A stretch of DNA of 64,000 nucleotides from Bidens hawaiensis (Eukaryota; Streptophyta; Magnoliopsida; Asterales; Asteraceae): assembly GCA_021521415.1 (NCBI GenBank), contig JAIQDT010005484.1:127001-191000 (forward strand), read 5' to 3'. The notes under the pieces were generated by a model. It did no database searches and had not been told where the DNA came from. It was given only the letters and a program-made list of their open reading frames with translations. This document shows, piece by piece, positions 45,710 through 58,358 of this stretch. The translations under genes were made by a program, and so were the position numbers. Positions within the stretch are counted from its first letter, which is position 1. The number at the start of each line of letters is the position of its first letter.

Positions 45710-47905
45710 ATATATATATAGGGCAAGTATAATTTGAAAACCCAAATGAATTACAAACACTATTGGAAACTCAATTAATGGCTACTATGCTTTCACATCA
45801 CCCATATTCATTTCTTTACTAGATTTGCCAATAAGGGTAATTAAGTCTTTTTACACTTCTACCTCTTTCATGACTAATGTTGTACTAGCTTTTTTAATTC
45901 TTCTTTTCCCTTTCGTTTTTCCAAAGTCTTTTATAAATTTGTATCTCAAGTTTCCTTAAATAGTTAAATATCATAATTTATTTTAAGAACCAATAAATAG
46001 CATAATTTAACCATCTTTTTGTCATTCATCTTCTTTATTGTATTTTTATAAATAAGTAAACTTAGATATTATCAAATATAAGTTTACATATAAGCATACT
46101 TTTATATATGTAAAAATAATTTTAAAAATATGTAACAAAATTTAATAAGTTTATATGTTGATATGTATACGTATTAAAGAATAATGTTACAAACTTTTTA
46201 AATAAGTAAGAGTAATGTAACAAATATTGTTTATTTAAAAGAAAAAATATATGTAAATATGTAAATTTTCATAGCTTTTTTAAACGAATATGTAAATATG
46301 TGAAAAAAATTAAGAATTTGTAAACTTATTTACATATTTAAAAATTTGTAAATTTATTTAAAAATAATTTTTTAAAGATAAACATATTTTTACAAATATT
46401 AAAATGTGTAAACTTATTTAAAAATATTTACACACTTTTTAAAAATCCGTTACATACTTAAGAATTATGTTACGCATTATAGAAAAATAAAATATTTTAA
46501 AATATGTAAACTTGTTTAAAAATATAAAAATACGTAACATGCTTAGGAATTATGTCACACATTTATAAATAAGTAATCTTATTTAAAATATGTAAACTTA
46601 AATTTGTTACATACTTAAGAATTGCTTTGCACATTTATACACATTTAAGCATGTTTGATGTTTATAAATAATCGGCCCTTAATATTTTTCGTGATATTTA
46701 CTTATTATTTATAAACATGTAACATTTAAAAAAAACATGTAAATATATTTAAAAATTAAAACATTATTGAAAATATGTAAACATATTTTAAAACATGAAA
46801 AGTTATATTGATACTATGTAAACGTATTTAAAAACATGAAAAGTTATATTAAAAATATGTAAATTATGTTAAATATATTTATTAGCATAAATATATACTT
46901 TAATTTTTAAAACTTTATACTTTAGTTTTTATTATTGAATTTAAAAAGTTATAACATGTAATAACAAAGTAAAAAAAAATATTAAAAGATTATGTAACAA
47001 CAAAAAGACTAGAATATCCTATTGTTACTATGATCTCATAAAATTATCCAATAGTTTGAGAAAAAAAAATTTAAGACCGTAATATTAACCAAATTTCATA
47101 TGGGAGATTGGTAGGATTTACAAACGTTAAGGGTCACATGCCTAAAATATCATCCACACAAATTTTGTCTCAAAAATATAAACTTAAATAAAAAAATCAT
47201 ATATTATATTTCATTTTCTTCATCCTTATCGTCATTGATTTTGACTGGAAAAGCCCACTTATTTCTTCACCTCATCCTAACCGTCGATACGAGGGTTTGG
47301 GAAAATTAAATTGCAATAAAGACTGTTATCAATGTAAAACTTGGTCCGTTGGAGCTTGTATTGAAAAATTAAAGGAGAAGAATATATGCGATTGATTGAT
47401 TGATCTGTTGTGGATACGGATAACAAGGATTCCGATTCGTTAATTGAAAGAAGAACCAGAGACTGGCATCCTCACTCGTCATTGTCCTTAGAAAGGAGTA
47501 TGAGAGCCGGAGAAGAATGAAGAAAGGGGACGGCCGGCGAGTGTTAAGAGTTAATATGGAAATGTTTTTGAAAGTTTGGATCTGAAACTTGAAAATCAGA
47601 TTTCAACCTATATAACATCGCTTTTTTTTCTTCTTTTTTTTACACACGTAATATATGTTGTAACATTTAAAACAAAATATCGAAACATCAAAAAAAAATT
47701 TGTTTTGCTATTTTTTAACATTTTTTTACTAATTTTTTTATATGTTTTCAGAAGAGAGAAAATGTTATATTTATGTTTACATTTTTATTAACTTTAATTG
47801 AGGATCACATGATTCAAACTTTAATTAAAAACATATGGTTGAGAATGAGTTTCTAGAGTTTTCACAACTCAGGTGGGTTTTTATTTTAACCTAACCCTAT
47901 ATATA
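45710..47905. mobile_element. TIR element (~2.2 kb), larger relative of 23517-23860
   Basis: The left end TATATAGGGCAAGTATAATT, then GAAAACCCAAATGAATT, is the imperfect inverse of the right end (AACTCAGGTGGGTTTTTATT, then AACCTAACCCTATATATA). The right 300 bp match the small MITE in dioxygenase A. The interior (46000-47130) is an A/T-rich array of ATGTAAACTTATTTAAAAAT-like units. No transposase was seen. Confidence 0.45.
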
Positions 47906-47986
47906 TATAGTAACAAGTATACACTATATAACAAAAAAACAATTTACCATCATAGAACATCTATATACATCTATATATATAGAACA

Positions 47987-49200
47987 TCTATCATTTTAAA
48001 GTACTGGATGAGTGAAAAATCGACGATGTTGTTTCTCGTATCGAGAGTGAAGAGGTAGGTCCCAGCAGAGCCCAGTTGGACCCGCAAGACTCACCTTGAA
48101 GAGGGACGTCTGCGCAAGGACCAACTGCTTCCGCAGGACCCACCATGCTCAGAGATGAAGACCTTACGCGCAGTACGCCAGCTGTTCCCGTAGGGAAAGC
48201 CTCCCAATGGTGAAGTACCCCGCCTGTTCCCGCAGCTGCGGATACAAGCCATCAGGGAAGGCTACCCGCACTAATAGCAAGGCTACACGCACAAGACACT
48301 AACTCTTGATACTTCAGTAATGTCACCTGAAGGAATGAGCAAGGCGGGAATACTCCCGCCCAAATGAGCCAGTCGGTATGCTTCTGGAAGATCTTTTGTA
48401 CTATACCTGCCAAGGTATGGACAGAATAGACAAGATCTGACCAAAGCAGCCCATGAACCAATCACAGGGTGACAGCTCACCGACAACAGTACTAGGAGGA
48501 GCACCCTCTAGTACTGTTTATCACTATTAGCCGCTGCTTACTCACCAACCCTCACTGTGGGACGTGCGTAGCCTACAGTTAGTGGAACAGTGCATAGCCG
48601 GCAGTAAAGGAACAGTATACAGCCGGCCTTGTCACTATCAGCCGCAGCCTATCCACCAACCAGCATGGCTCGTGCGTAGCCCACTGTTGGTAGAACAGGA
48701 ATACTATTCAGCCGGCTGTACCTTCTTGGAAACCTACATTCGGCTATAAATACTCCAACACCTTGGAATGGTAAGGACATTATCTGATATCTTGTTATCT
48801 TATCTTCTCTAGCAATCTCTTAATATACACTTATATTCAGAGCAATCTAGTCTGATTCTCACACCGGAGGGTGGTCACAAGGAGGAACCCCCCCCCTTCT
48901 CAGTGACGAGCTTACGGTGTCTGTTTTGCAGGTCACCTGAAGAACAACTTTCTTTGCTGGACCTCATCCACGTGGGAAACATCTATTTAACCCCCAGATT
49001 ATCCGTAATCTGCCCGGGGTCGATTAGTGTTTCTTCAGAGAGTGTTGTTATATATGTAAGAAAAGATTATGCTATCATGTTGGAAAGATGTCGTGGACCC
49101 TGTGTTGTTGTAATGACACTAGTTATCAAGGATCCAAGATATGGGTCATTAATAGAAAGATGTTTTATGGTTTGATTTATATTCCACAAGGTTTTAACTT
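47987..49200 (+). pseudogene. Dioxygenase pseudogene of module 2 (3' scrap) split by a solo LTR
   Basis: 47987-48047 matches the last codons of dioxygenase B exon 3 (TGGATGAGTGAAAAATCGAC, GATGTTGTTTCTCGTATCGA). 49043-about 49200 matches the 3' UTR of both dioxygenases (AAGAAAAGATTATGCTATC, GTGGACCCTGTGTTGTTG, AAGGATCCAAGAT). The two parts are separated by the 990-bp solo LTR. Exons 1, 2 and most of 3 are gone. Confidence 0.88.
48048..49037 (+). mobile_element. Solo LTR (990 bp) with target duplication GAGAG
   Basis: It starts TGAAGAGGTAGG and ends GTGTTTCTTCA (TGAAGA/TCTTCA inverted termini). GAGAG lies at 48043-48047 and 49038-49042. A promoter-like CTATAAATACTCC lies at about 48744. The LTR is unusually GC-rich for this window and contains repeated GTGCGTAGCC and CAGCCGGC phrases. 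It belongs to a different family from the other LTRs here, perhaps Gypsy. Confidence 0.93.
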
Positions 49201-49552
49201 TTTTTTCCAGTGTAGTTTTAAGTCTTTATATGTCCAATAAATGGGAAATTACCAAAATGACCATTTTGACTAACCACAATTCCTTGACTAGCCCTCCTTT
49301 TTAGAAATACCCAAAATGGCCATCCCAAATAGTGGGTTCCAACTGTCTAAAACTATCACCTACAAGTTTTTGCAGCCACCCACATTCAGACATGTGCCCG
49401 CATAAACGGTCGGGTCCGACCGTTTTTTTTAAAAGCGACTGATTTTTTTTAAAACGACGGTTTATTAAACAGTCAGTCCGATTGTTTATAAATAGCCTTT
49501 AAACAGACGGATACGACTATTTAAAGTTCAGTCGGCCCTTTTTTAGACGGAC
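49201..49552. other. Spacer between dioxygenase scrap and FAM114-like pseudogene
   Basis: It starts as the dioxygenase 3' flank and continues as unassigned DNA with several CGGTCGGGTCCGACCG-like inverted phrases (about 49410-49425). It may be a MITE, but ends were not defined. Confidence 0.35.
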
Positions 49553-51037
49553 GGAGATGATAAGAGACGAAAGGCTGCTTTGGAAAGACTCGAGAAGCTA
49601 GCGAGGGCACATTACTTGACCATGCAAGTTCTAAATAGTACTTAGTAAGATAAACATGCCTAACTACATTTTCTTCTAAACATTACAGCCATAATCTATC
49701 GTTATTATCATTATAATTTATAACCTCAATCCTCTTTGAATTTTACCATTGACACTTCTGTGGAGAACTTTGCTTCTGGAGCTTGGCAGGCTTTAGGTAA
49801 CGCTTGGAAAGGTGGTTCCAGTTTTGTTCAAAAGTAAGTCAACACAGCAGCATCTATATTATCAGTGCAATGCGTGACGCACACACATCATGTATGCAAG
49901 GCGTTTGGTATTACAAAAATACTAAAAGTTTGTTTATGGATTACATTTTAACTTGTTAACTTTTAAATACTGAAAATTAAGAAATTAAAATATATAAGTT
50001 AAAAAAAAAAGTTATAGTACCAACATATAAGTTTTATGTGTAACCAAAGTATAAACTCTATGTGTGCAAGTAATATATGCATAAGTTGCAAGTAATTTAT
50101 GCTTTATTATTTAACAGAAGAAAAGCAAAGCTGTCAACAGAAGAAAAGTCCGCGTATGATGTAAAGCTTAAAGAGGTCCAGCAAATGCTGATATTAGAAA
50201 ACGGAAACAATATAGAGAATGCACCTAATAACGTTGATGATGAGATAATTAAGAGTTTTCACAAATCAAGTGTGAGCAAGGCTGCAAAGTAATATTGTCG
50301 TTTCATTTTACTTTAATCCATCTTTTTATTATGTTCAAAGTGATCATTTACTAAGGGTATAACATCTTGCAGCTTTGCAAATGCCTTTGCAGAACTATCT
50401 ACATGTGATATTGCTCATAAAAACTCATGGCAGACTCGACCCTATTTACTCTGAGGGAATTCATGTATGAATATTCAAATTATTTAAATATCTTAGCATC
50501 GTACATCTCACACAAACTAATTCAATTTTTATTATCTGTATGCAAAGACTTTCAGAAATGTGCTGCATTGCATTATCTCAACTTCTGATTCTAGGGAAAT
50601 CAGTTACACACAATGAAAACAAAGCACAAGATCCCGCTGATGACATGGATATTGTAAAAATTGAATGGCCCAAGGATTTTATGGAAAAAGCTAAAACAAT
50701 GAGAATGCTACTTCTTATCAATGATTGTATACCTGGAGGCAGTTGCAGTCAGTTTTATGGCTGGTATTTGTAGTTTATGTTTTTTTTATATATTTTCAAG
50801 ATGTTATTTATCTAAATATAAATTTGATAAATAGGCATATCAGATGTAGCATAAGCTTATGCAGCAGCCATCAAATCTGATTCTTCTAAGGTTTTGCCAA
50901 AAAAGTCAATTCAAGATAAAGTCAACTCGTTTTCTAAGGATCTGCGTGTTAATTGAACCACAAGTGTGGGTAAAATTCAGGATGGTTTACATTTCTTGGC
51001 GTATGGCGCTCTTTCTACTTCAATGTCCGCTGTTTAG
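49553..51037 (+). pseudogene. FAM114-like pseudogene of module 3
   Basis: Remains of exon 2 (49553-49627), 3 (49747-49833), 6 (50097-50288), 7 (50373-50464), 8 (50546-50763) and 9 (50835-51037) align with the intact gene. Exons 1, 4 and 5 are missing. Exon 7 is 92 nt instead of 91 (frameshift). The exon 8 acceptor AG is changed to AA. Exon 9 has in-frame stops (GCA TAA GCT; AAT TGA ACC). The unusual GCAAGT donor after exon 2 is still visible. It lies directly upstream of dioxygenase B, as the intact gene does for A. Confidence 0.9.
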
Positions 51038-51439
51038 GTAAACCTGACTTTTAGATTATTAAAATTCTTGTGTTGTTTATACTATATATAGTTGTTGCTT
51101 GTAATTCGCGATTGCAAATTTATCCTGTCATATTATTTTTTATAATGCATGGATCTGTACTACTGCTTGTAACATTAAAAAGATAATACTATTCGAGTAG
51201 GACTTTTTATTTGACACATTCGCATTTGACAATTAACGTTCGTAAGAAAAGCTGATAACCTTTATAATATTTGTGAGATGCGATGTGATGATCAGTATCA
51301 TATTAAATTGTATATAAAGATGTTCATAGTTAAAACCGCTCGTTTGAAAACAATTTTCTTAATTTTGACCCATGCTTATACTGTTATACATCCAATATTA
51401 ACTATGTCCTTGTAGTCATAGGAGTCCAAAAAATACATA

Positions 51440-51770
51440 AAATACTTAGAAAATTACAATTCTTGTCCTTTTGAATATCCAAAATTGAAGCGGGTCCTTT
51501 TCGAAAATGACTTTCACTCTTTATTCTTTACATGCATTTTCGCCCCAGTTTTAATCCTTTACATTAATGGACATTAAGTTTATTAGTTAAGTCATCAGAT
51601 GTGTGCTGACATGAGGGCATTGTAGTCTTTTTACCCGTTAAAGAGCTATTTATGTAATTAACTTAATTTTGTAACTTAGTCAAATTATTTTAAAGGGGGC
51701 TATTTATGTAATTCTTTTTGTAACCGGGTCACATCGGTAACTAAATATAAAATAAACTGTTAATAAGGAG
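51440..51770. mobile_element. Probable MITE, distant relative of the 7381-9137 element
   Basis: It is absent from the equivalent spacer upstream of dioxygenase A. It contains CTTGTCCTTTTGAATATCC, TGACATGAGGGCATTGTAGT and CTTTTTACCCGTTAA, echoing the arm phrases (TTTGTCCTTT, CATGTGAGGGCATTTTTATC) of the intron 1 element. Ends and target duplication are not fixed. Confidence 0.4.
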
Positions 51771-51911
51771 AATTAAAGCTGAGACAAAAATACGTATAAA
51801 GGAGAAATAGCAAAAATTATTTTTGAAAAATACTCAGTTCATAAAATTCAAAAGAACAAATATTGTAACGTTCTCAAAAATATATAACTTCCTTACTAAG
51901 ACTTCTAACAT

Positions 51912-52167
51912 GAAGACGTTTGCATTGTTTACTATTTTGTATTTTCACCGATATGTACATAATATTCATCATAATTAATTAATTATGTAACTTCAGTCAT
52001 ATTCAGAAACAAACCAATAACTTTCCACGTACACATCACAAAAGACGTCCAGATTCATATGACACCAAGTGCAGCCAAATTCAAACACCCATCCTCACCA
52101 TATTCAACCACCACAACCTTTTAACTCACAAATATCCTGTATCACAACGTCTCACCCACCATCAGCC
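51912..52167 (+). promoter_or_regulatory. Proximal promoter/5' UTR of dioxygenase B
   Basis: It shares GAAGACGTTTGCATTGTTTA, CATTCAGAAACAAACCAATAA and GACGTCCAGATT with 20863-21118, in the same order and spacing class. A CCACGTAC ACGT-core word lies at about 52025. The transcription start was not determined. Confidence 0.4.
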
Positions 52168-53058
52168 ATGGGAGACTTTGATCCAGCCTTCATCCAAGAA
52201 CCGGAACACCGTCCTAAACCCGCAGTAATCGAAGCCGATGGCATCCCACAAATCGACCTCTCACCTTACATAACCATAACCTCATCTCCAAACACAAACC
52301 CTGAAGCAATACACAATCTGGTTGATCAAATCCGTGATGCATGCAAAAACTGGGGATTCTTTCAAGTGATTAACCACGGGGTTCCAATCGACAGCCGCGA
52401 AAAGATACAGTTGGCAGCTAAGAGGTTTTTTGATCAGCCAACTGATGAGAAGAGGCAGGTGAAAAGAGGTGAGAAGAATCCGTTTGGTTATTATGATACT
52501 GAGCATACTAAGAATGTTAGAGACTGGAAAGAAGTGTTTGATTTCACCGTAGATGCACCCGCGGTGATGCCGGTTTCTTATGAGTCTGATGATGAAGAGA
52601 CTGTAGAGTATGATAATCAATGGCCTCAATATCCTCCAGAACTAAGGTATTTTTATGTGTATATGAATCGTTTAAGTTATATGACTTGTTAATTTAGTTC
52701 TATATGACACGTATAATTTTACTGAAATTGACTGAACCAATATTTAGTGTCAAATTTATATGACATCTACAACCTTATAATTATAGTGACAAATGTATTT
52801 TATTATTTAGAATATAATTTGACATGACATGAGACCTAACATACTTTAATCATTTGAGTTGTAAAGATTTATATCTCAAGAACGACTTCATTTGTAATTT
52901 GAAGGAAAAAAATTAAAATTTTCATCTAACACTTCATTCCCTTTCTGAAAATGAAGAAGAAATTTAGTGGATTCTTTTTTCTATTCTCTGCATATAAAGA
53001 CTCATTTTTGTTACACTGTACACTGTTTTGCTAGTGTTTCCAAATGATAGAAAGATAA

Positions 53059-53103
<45 letters not shown>

Positions 53104-54777
53104 AATAATATAGAGTACTATTTAATTGAAATTAAAAGAGTTAAATGCATCGATAATAAATGTTTGTTATTTTAAAATCTTATTTTAAATGATGTGAAAG
53201 ATTAGAAATGGGTCCAAATTCGAACACTAGGACCCGCTATCCGGACACCTCCGTACTATTGTCATGTACAACTACGAACCATCTATACGAGTTCAATGAG
53301 GCTATACGACTTGTATAGATTTTGGCAAGCTGGTGTATCGAAGAGGGGTGGTGCATGATCATCACATCCTAAATATATGATTGTGCAAAATTTGTGGATG
53401 ATTCATTATATGTACATATCATGTGACGGTAACGGAAACAAAGTTATATATACAATTATTGAGTCTTTATTTTATTATAAGTTGAAAACATCTAATCATC
53501 AAGTTGTGTGTTTGCTTGCTTAATAAAAGGGAGGCTTGTGAAGAGTATGTTAAAGAAGTACAAAAACTATCTTTCAAATTATTGGCATTGATTGCTTTGA
53601 GCTTGAACCTCGCCGAGGACCGCTTTGAGCCGTTTTTCAAAGACCATACCACTTTCGTTCGGCTCAACCACTACCCACCTTGTCTCGCACCTGACTTAGC
53701 CCTTGGTGTTGGTCGACACAAGGATGCCGGTGCTCTAACCGTCTTGGCTCAAGACGATGTAGGCGGTTTAGAAGTTAAACGAAAATCCGATGGAGAGTGG
53801 ATCTTTGTCAATCCTACACCAAATGCTTTCATTATCAATGTTGGAGACATTATTCAGGTAACATTGTATCCGGATCATTAATCATAATATGTAAAAAGGG
53901 AAATCATTTATTATTATTATTATTGAAACATACAATGCATACAAAAATATTGCATCAATACATAGGCGGATATAAGAAATTTTCTCGCTCGGATCGGAAA
54001 TTTTTTCAGCTGATTATCGCTATATACTCACAGAGGTCGATTGAGAATTTTACACTATAATAGTACTAAAAAAAATTCACATGGGACGGTGGATCTAGGC
54101 CGACCTGGGTAGGTCCGCCGTCCGCCTAGTATCAGTGCTAGCTTGAGGGTGGTGCAACCCGGACAACCAGCTGGTGCACTTACTTTCGAAGGGCATAAAA
54201 TTTTATATATATATTTTTATAGAATATAAATAAATCTTAGTCCCCTTGTTATATATTAGGCCCAATTTTGTGTTCTCATAATCCATTTGTGGTATTGGGC
54301 CCAAACTAATTAAAATAAATAAATAAGAAGTTTTTCAGTCACGGTGGCATCCACACAAAAAAGATTTTCAAAATTAAAGTTATTAAAATTTTATTTACGA
54401 ACCACAATGCCCAAGAAAGACATAATGGATTGACGATGATAACTATCGAGAGCGAAATCTTAGATAATATAAGGTGATCAAACAATTTGTTGTTAAGAAT
54501 GCTAGGAGAGCTTCACGAATCATCGGTTAGCCGTTAGCTATTATTGTATTTGAGTTTATTTCTATATTTGTGCTATTTTTATTGTTATAACGTTAACGTC
54601 GGTTAAATAAATTATCTTATATATTTCGTTACTCGTTAGGGCATACGGGCCTTTTTTGTATGTTTAGCCGGTATTTGAATTCTCAGAGACGGACCTGCTT
54701 AGTATCAATACAGTATATATGGCCTAAAGCACATAAATATTGAGCTGAGTCTATAAAATAGTTTGCATTTCTAACAA

Positions 54778-54831
<54 letters not shown>

Positions 54832-55233
54832 TGTGTTGGTAAAGGCTTCTAAAAAAATATTAATTATTCTAAGTCTTGATATTGTGTGGGTTAGCATTGA
54901 AGATTTGTGACTCTTGTTTTGTAGGTATGGAGCAATGATGCATATGAAAGTGTTGAGCATAGGGTGAGAGTGAACTTTACTAGAGAAAGGTTTTCAATCC
55001 CCTTTTTTATGAATCCTGCACACTATACGGTGGTGGAGCCAATAGCTGAGTTGACGAATGAGCAAAATCCGGCCAAATACAAGGCTTATAACTGGGGCAA
55101 GTTCTTTGTGACAAGGAAGTATAGCAATTTCAAGAAACTTGATGTGGAAAACATACAGATTTATCATTTTAAAAAATCGGATGAGCGAAAAATCGACGAT
55201 GTTGTTTCTCGTATCGAGAATATTGTTATATAA
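52168..55233 (+). CDS. 2-oxoglutarate/Fe(II)-dependent dioxygenase B (DOXC type)
   Basis: Exons are 52168-52646, 53530-53857 and 54925-55233 (GT-AG; phases 2 and 0), giving 371 aa. It has the same architecture as copy A: DIOX_N (WGFFQVINHGVP), HYPPC, iron ligands H223, D225 and H281, and R291-x-S293 for 2-oxoglutarate. An HKDAG replaces HKDGG after the second ligand. Two extra residues lie near position 37 (ITITSS). The C-terminus continues past HFKK for a charged tail (SDERKIDDVVSRIENIVI) that copy A loses by a one-base insertion. Introns are 0.88 and 1.07 kb. Subgroup At3g19000/At3g19010-like; the substrate is unknown. Paralogues A and B differ at scattered positions across all exons, so duplication is not recent. 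The ATG chosen gives the conserved MGDFDPAFIQ start. Confidence 0.94.
53059..53107. repeat. (AAT)n microsatellite in intron 1 of dioxygenase B
   Basis: An uninterrupted run of AAT units is followed by AAATAAAT. Confidence 0.95.
54779..54831. repeat. (ATT)n microsatellite in intron 2 of dioxygenase B
   Basis: About 17 ATT units. On the minus strand it translates as a poly-Asn ORF, which is not a gene. Confidence 0.95.
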
Positions 55234-56162
55234 GTAAGAAAAGATTGTGTTACGATGCTGGAAATATGTTGTGGACCCTGTGTTGTTGCATGTAATGACA
55301 CCTGTGATCAAGGATCCAAGATTTGGGTCATTAATAAAAAGATGTGATATGGTTTGTGTTATCTTCTACAAGGTTTTAACTTTTTCTTTTCCTAGTTTAT
55401 GCCTTTAGATGTCCAATAAATTGTTTGTGAGGTTATGTGGCTTGTCATCCAGAATAACCAAAAGACAAAAATGTAGATGGTAATCACATAAAAAAATATC
55501 TTGGGCCCAGGAACTCTACTCATCATAATTATAGATTGTTGGCATATTGTTACACACTGAATTATATGTGTGATGTAGAAAAGAGAAGAGGGTTAAGGGT
55601 AGATCAGAGCTTCGTGTTAAAAAGGATTAAACGTAAAAAATGGCAATTTACATTCGAGTTTGTTTTACAAAGAGTCGAAGACTATGTCGAAATTCATGGC
55701 AACATATAAGAATAAAACAAGAATTTGCCACCAAATACAGAAATTCTTTTCTAAACCTATGATAAAGAAGAGATAAAAATGGGATAAATTTATCTACATG
55801 ATTTAGAACTTAGATGGGATGTGAACCATATGGTAGCTAGGGAAGAAGGCCAATATTGAGATGGGGATGAGGGGTAGAAGAGTAAATTGACTGTGACTGG
55901 TTGGCTTGATGAAGAACATACTCCACTGCTTCAATGAACGCTATCACAAACTCATATGCCAAATTCAGTAACCGTATACACAATTCCACTTTTTGAATCA
56001 TCATGTTTTATAACTATGTGCTTATCATCTTCTATCTACAACTCTACAAGCATGCATGCTCCATATATATAGTTTGTTGGCAATGGTCAAACTAAATTAA
56101 TATATGGCTTTTGGTACTCATGAATGGCCGTTATAATCACATACATTTATGTCAATACATGC

Positions 56163-56214
<52 letters not shown>

Positions 56215-56447
56215 GAATTTTTTTATTGTGATTTATGTAATGGATAAACATGCATGGGTAATGGGTTGTTCAAATACAAATATATGAATATGATGGGGGG
56301 ATATATAATTATAGACAGAATATCTGGATATTCCCTTAATTAAACAAATAATAACTGCAGTATTCTGTTACATTAATTTTTTGAAATTAAATTTTAATAG
56401 TACTAATTATGACATGTTGGTAGATATAATTTGTAGTTATGCGTTGA
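55234..56447. other. Dioxygenase B 3' flank and intergenic DNA
   Basis: It begins with the 3' UTR shared with copy A (GTGGACCCTGTGTTGTTG, CAAGGATCCAAGAT). Beyond about 55450 nothing is recognised except an (AG)n microsatellite at 56180-56209. Confidence 0.5.
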
Positions 56448-57872
56448 TGTAACACCCCAGCAAAAGCGGAATACGCCCGAGTGTAACGTACAGATCACTC
56501 ATAAGCTCGTAATACTATTAAAGCAACATTTATTTATTTCATTTCATATAATCGGAAATACACAAATTGTTCATAAGTCAAAATGAAACAATAACACTTC
56601 ATCGAAAAAGTAAATAAGTCATTTATTCAAATAACCTAAGGTATACTAATGATCTTCATCCTTAGCATATCATCGATTTAACCTGCAGCAAGTTGAAAAT
56701 AATATATTTTGTCAACAACACATGTTGGTGAGTTTTCATAAGTTTTCGTGTACACACACACACACACACATATATATATAAAACTCACGATTCAACAATC
56801 GTCATGCAATAAGTATTCAAGCGTAAAGTGAATGAAATCAAATAGTGTTGTCCTCCCGTTCATTTAGCCGAAGCCGTTGAAGTCAGGGAAACGAGAACCA
56901 CCTTACGTAAACAACCGAAGTCGTAACGTTAGACGGCATGTGTACGTCCTGTCAGACCCTCCTACTATGTGTATGCGTTTGCGTTTGCATAACATCCACC
57001 AATAAAATAATAAGCACGTTACAAACAAGTTCACGTATAATCATAAACAATATGCACGAATAATATTAACATGTACGATATAAGTGAATCAGTTTGTAAA
57101 CAAGCGCATAACTAACGAAAGAAAAACTTGTGACGTGCTACACCCCAAAACATTATAAAGTGTTAAAAATGGGGTTATGAAGAACTCACCTCGAAATCGA
57201 ACATAAATATTGCAATATAAATTGAATGCACGATAACGAAACCGAAGAAACCGAAAGTGCGTTAAAGAACTCAAAACGGGTGAACTTCTTGAACTATAAT
57301 TAAAACAAAAGCAAAATCTTATTAATGGGATTATAAACTTTAAACAATTTGATTTTAGGAATTAAGCATTATGGTAATGTGTTTTATTAGCATTGTATGG
57401 CCTTCATCTTATAATAATATATTTAAGTTTAATGAAATTTTAACGATGTTTAGTATTTAATATTATAACTTAATACTAATATAAGAGTTACGATAATTAC
57501 AAGGCACGGGCTTTATATCGAAAATTAATTATGATACTTGATTAAAATTTAATGAAATAATGTAAGTTAATGGAATTGTAGACTAATTTTAATGGTGCAA
57601 CGAATTATAAAGTTAATAAAGTAACGGAAAAATATGAATCAATTTTAATGATTTAACGGGTTATAATGTTAAAGAATATATATTAAATTTTAACGATTTA
57701 ATGAAATATGGAAGTTGGGTTTTAGTGGAAAAGGTTGATTTATAATTTACAAAATTTTATTTAGTTAAAAAAATAGTTTTATTTGATTTAAAATAATTTT
57801 CTTTTTAAGTATTTTATTGGTTTGATACATGTAAGAGAAAGGTTTAATATATATATATATATATATAAACTG

Positions 57873-57950
57873 AAATGGCCTGACACGGGTTCGAACCTGG
57901 GTCCTTTCGTTTATACTCTAGCGTGCTAACCAACTGATCTAACTTGCAAT
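57873..57950 (-). repeat. tRNA-like sequence (A and B boxes), probably SINE or LTR-borne
   Basis: On the minus strand TAGATCAGTTGGTTAGC matches an A box and GGTTCGAACCC a B box, about 35 bp apart. The D and T stems do not pair properly and no acceptor stem forms, so it is not a functional tRNA gene. Confidence 0.4.
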
Positions 57951-58358
57951 TTTGTTCAGAAATGGAAACAGTTAATTATATATTAATGTTCAGATCATCA
58001 TCTTCTTCCTTCTTACAAAACCCTAGAATTCAATACTCTTAATTGGTTTCATGTATGACCAATTAAAGTTAGGGGTTTTGTTTACTGATCAAAAACTACT
58101 CGAAACATATAATAGTTACCTGGATTCAGATTTGTTTGAGGTTAGACGACGGCTTGCCGGAATTTAACCTTTCTGACCGATTACGAATTATCAAGAATGT
58201 TTCAGTGATTATAGAGATGGGGAATGGGTTTAGATTGAGATTGGGTCCCTATTTATACTAGTTCATGGAGCGTATACTCGTTAATGATGTTTAATTGATT
58301 TGGCTAAGAATCCGGCAGTTTTACGAAGCTTACGGAAATTTATTTGAACGTTTTTTAA

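Noticed and set aside
54751..54960. Poly-Asn ORF on the minus strand
   Set aside because: It is the translation of an (ATT)n microsatellite in intron 2 of dioxygenase B.
57873..57950. Functional tRNA gene on the minus strand
   Set aside because: A and B boxes are present, but D, T and acceptor stems do not pair.
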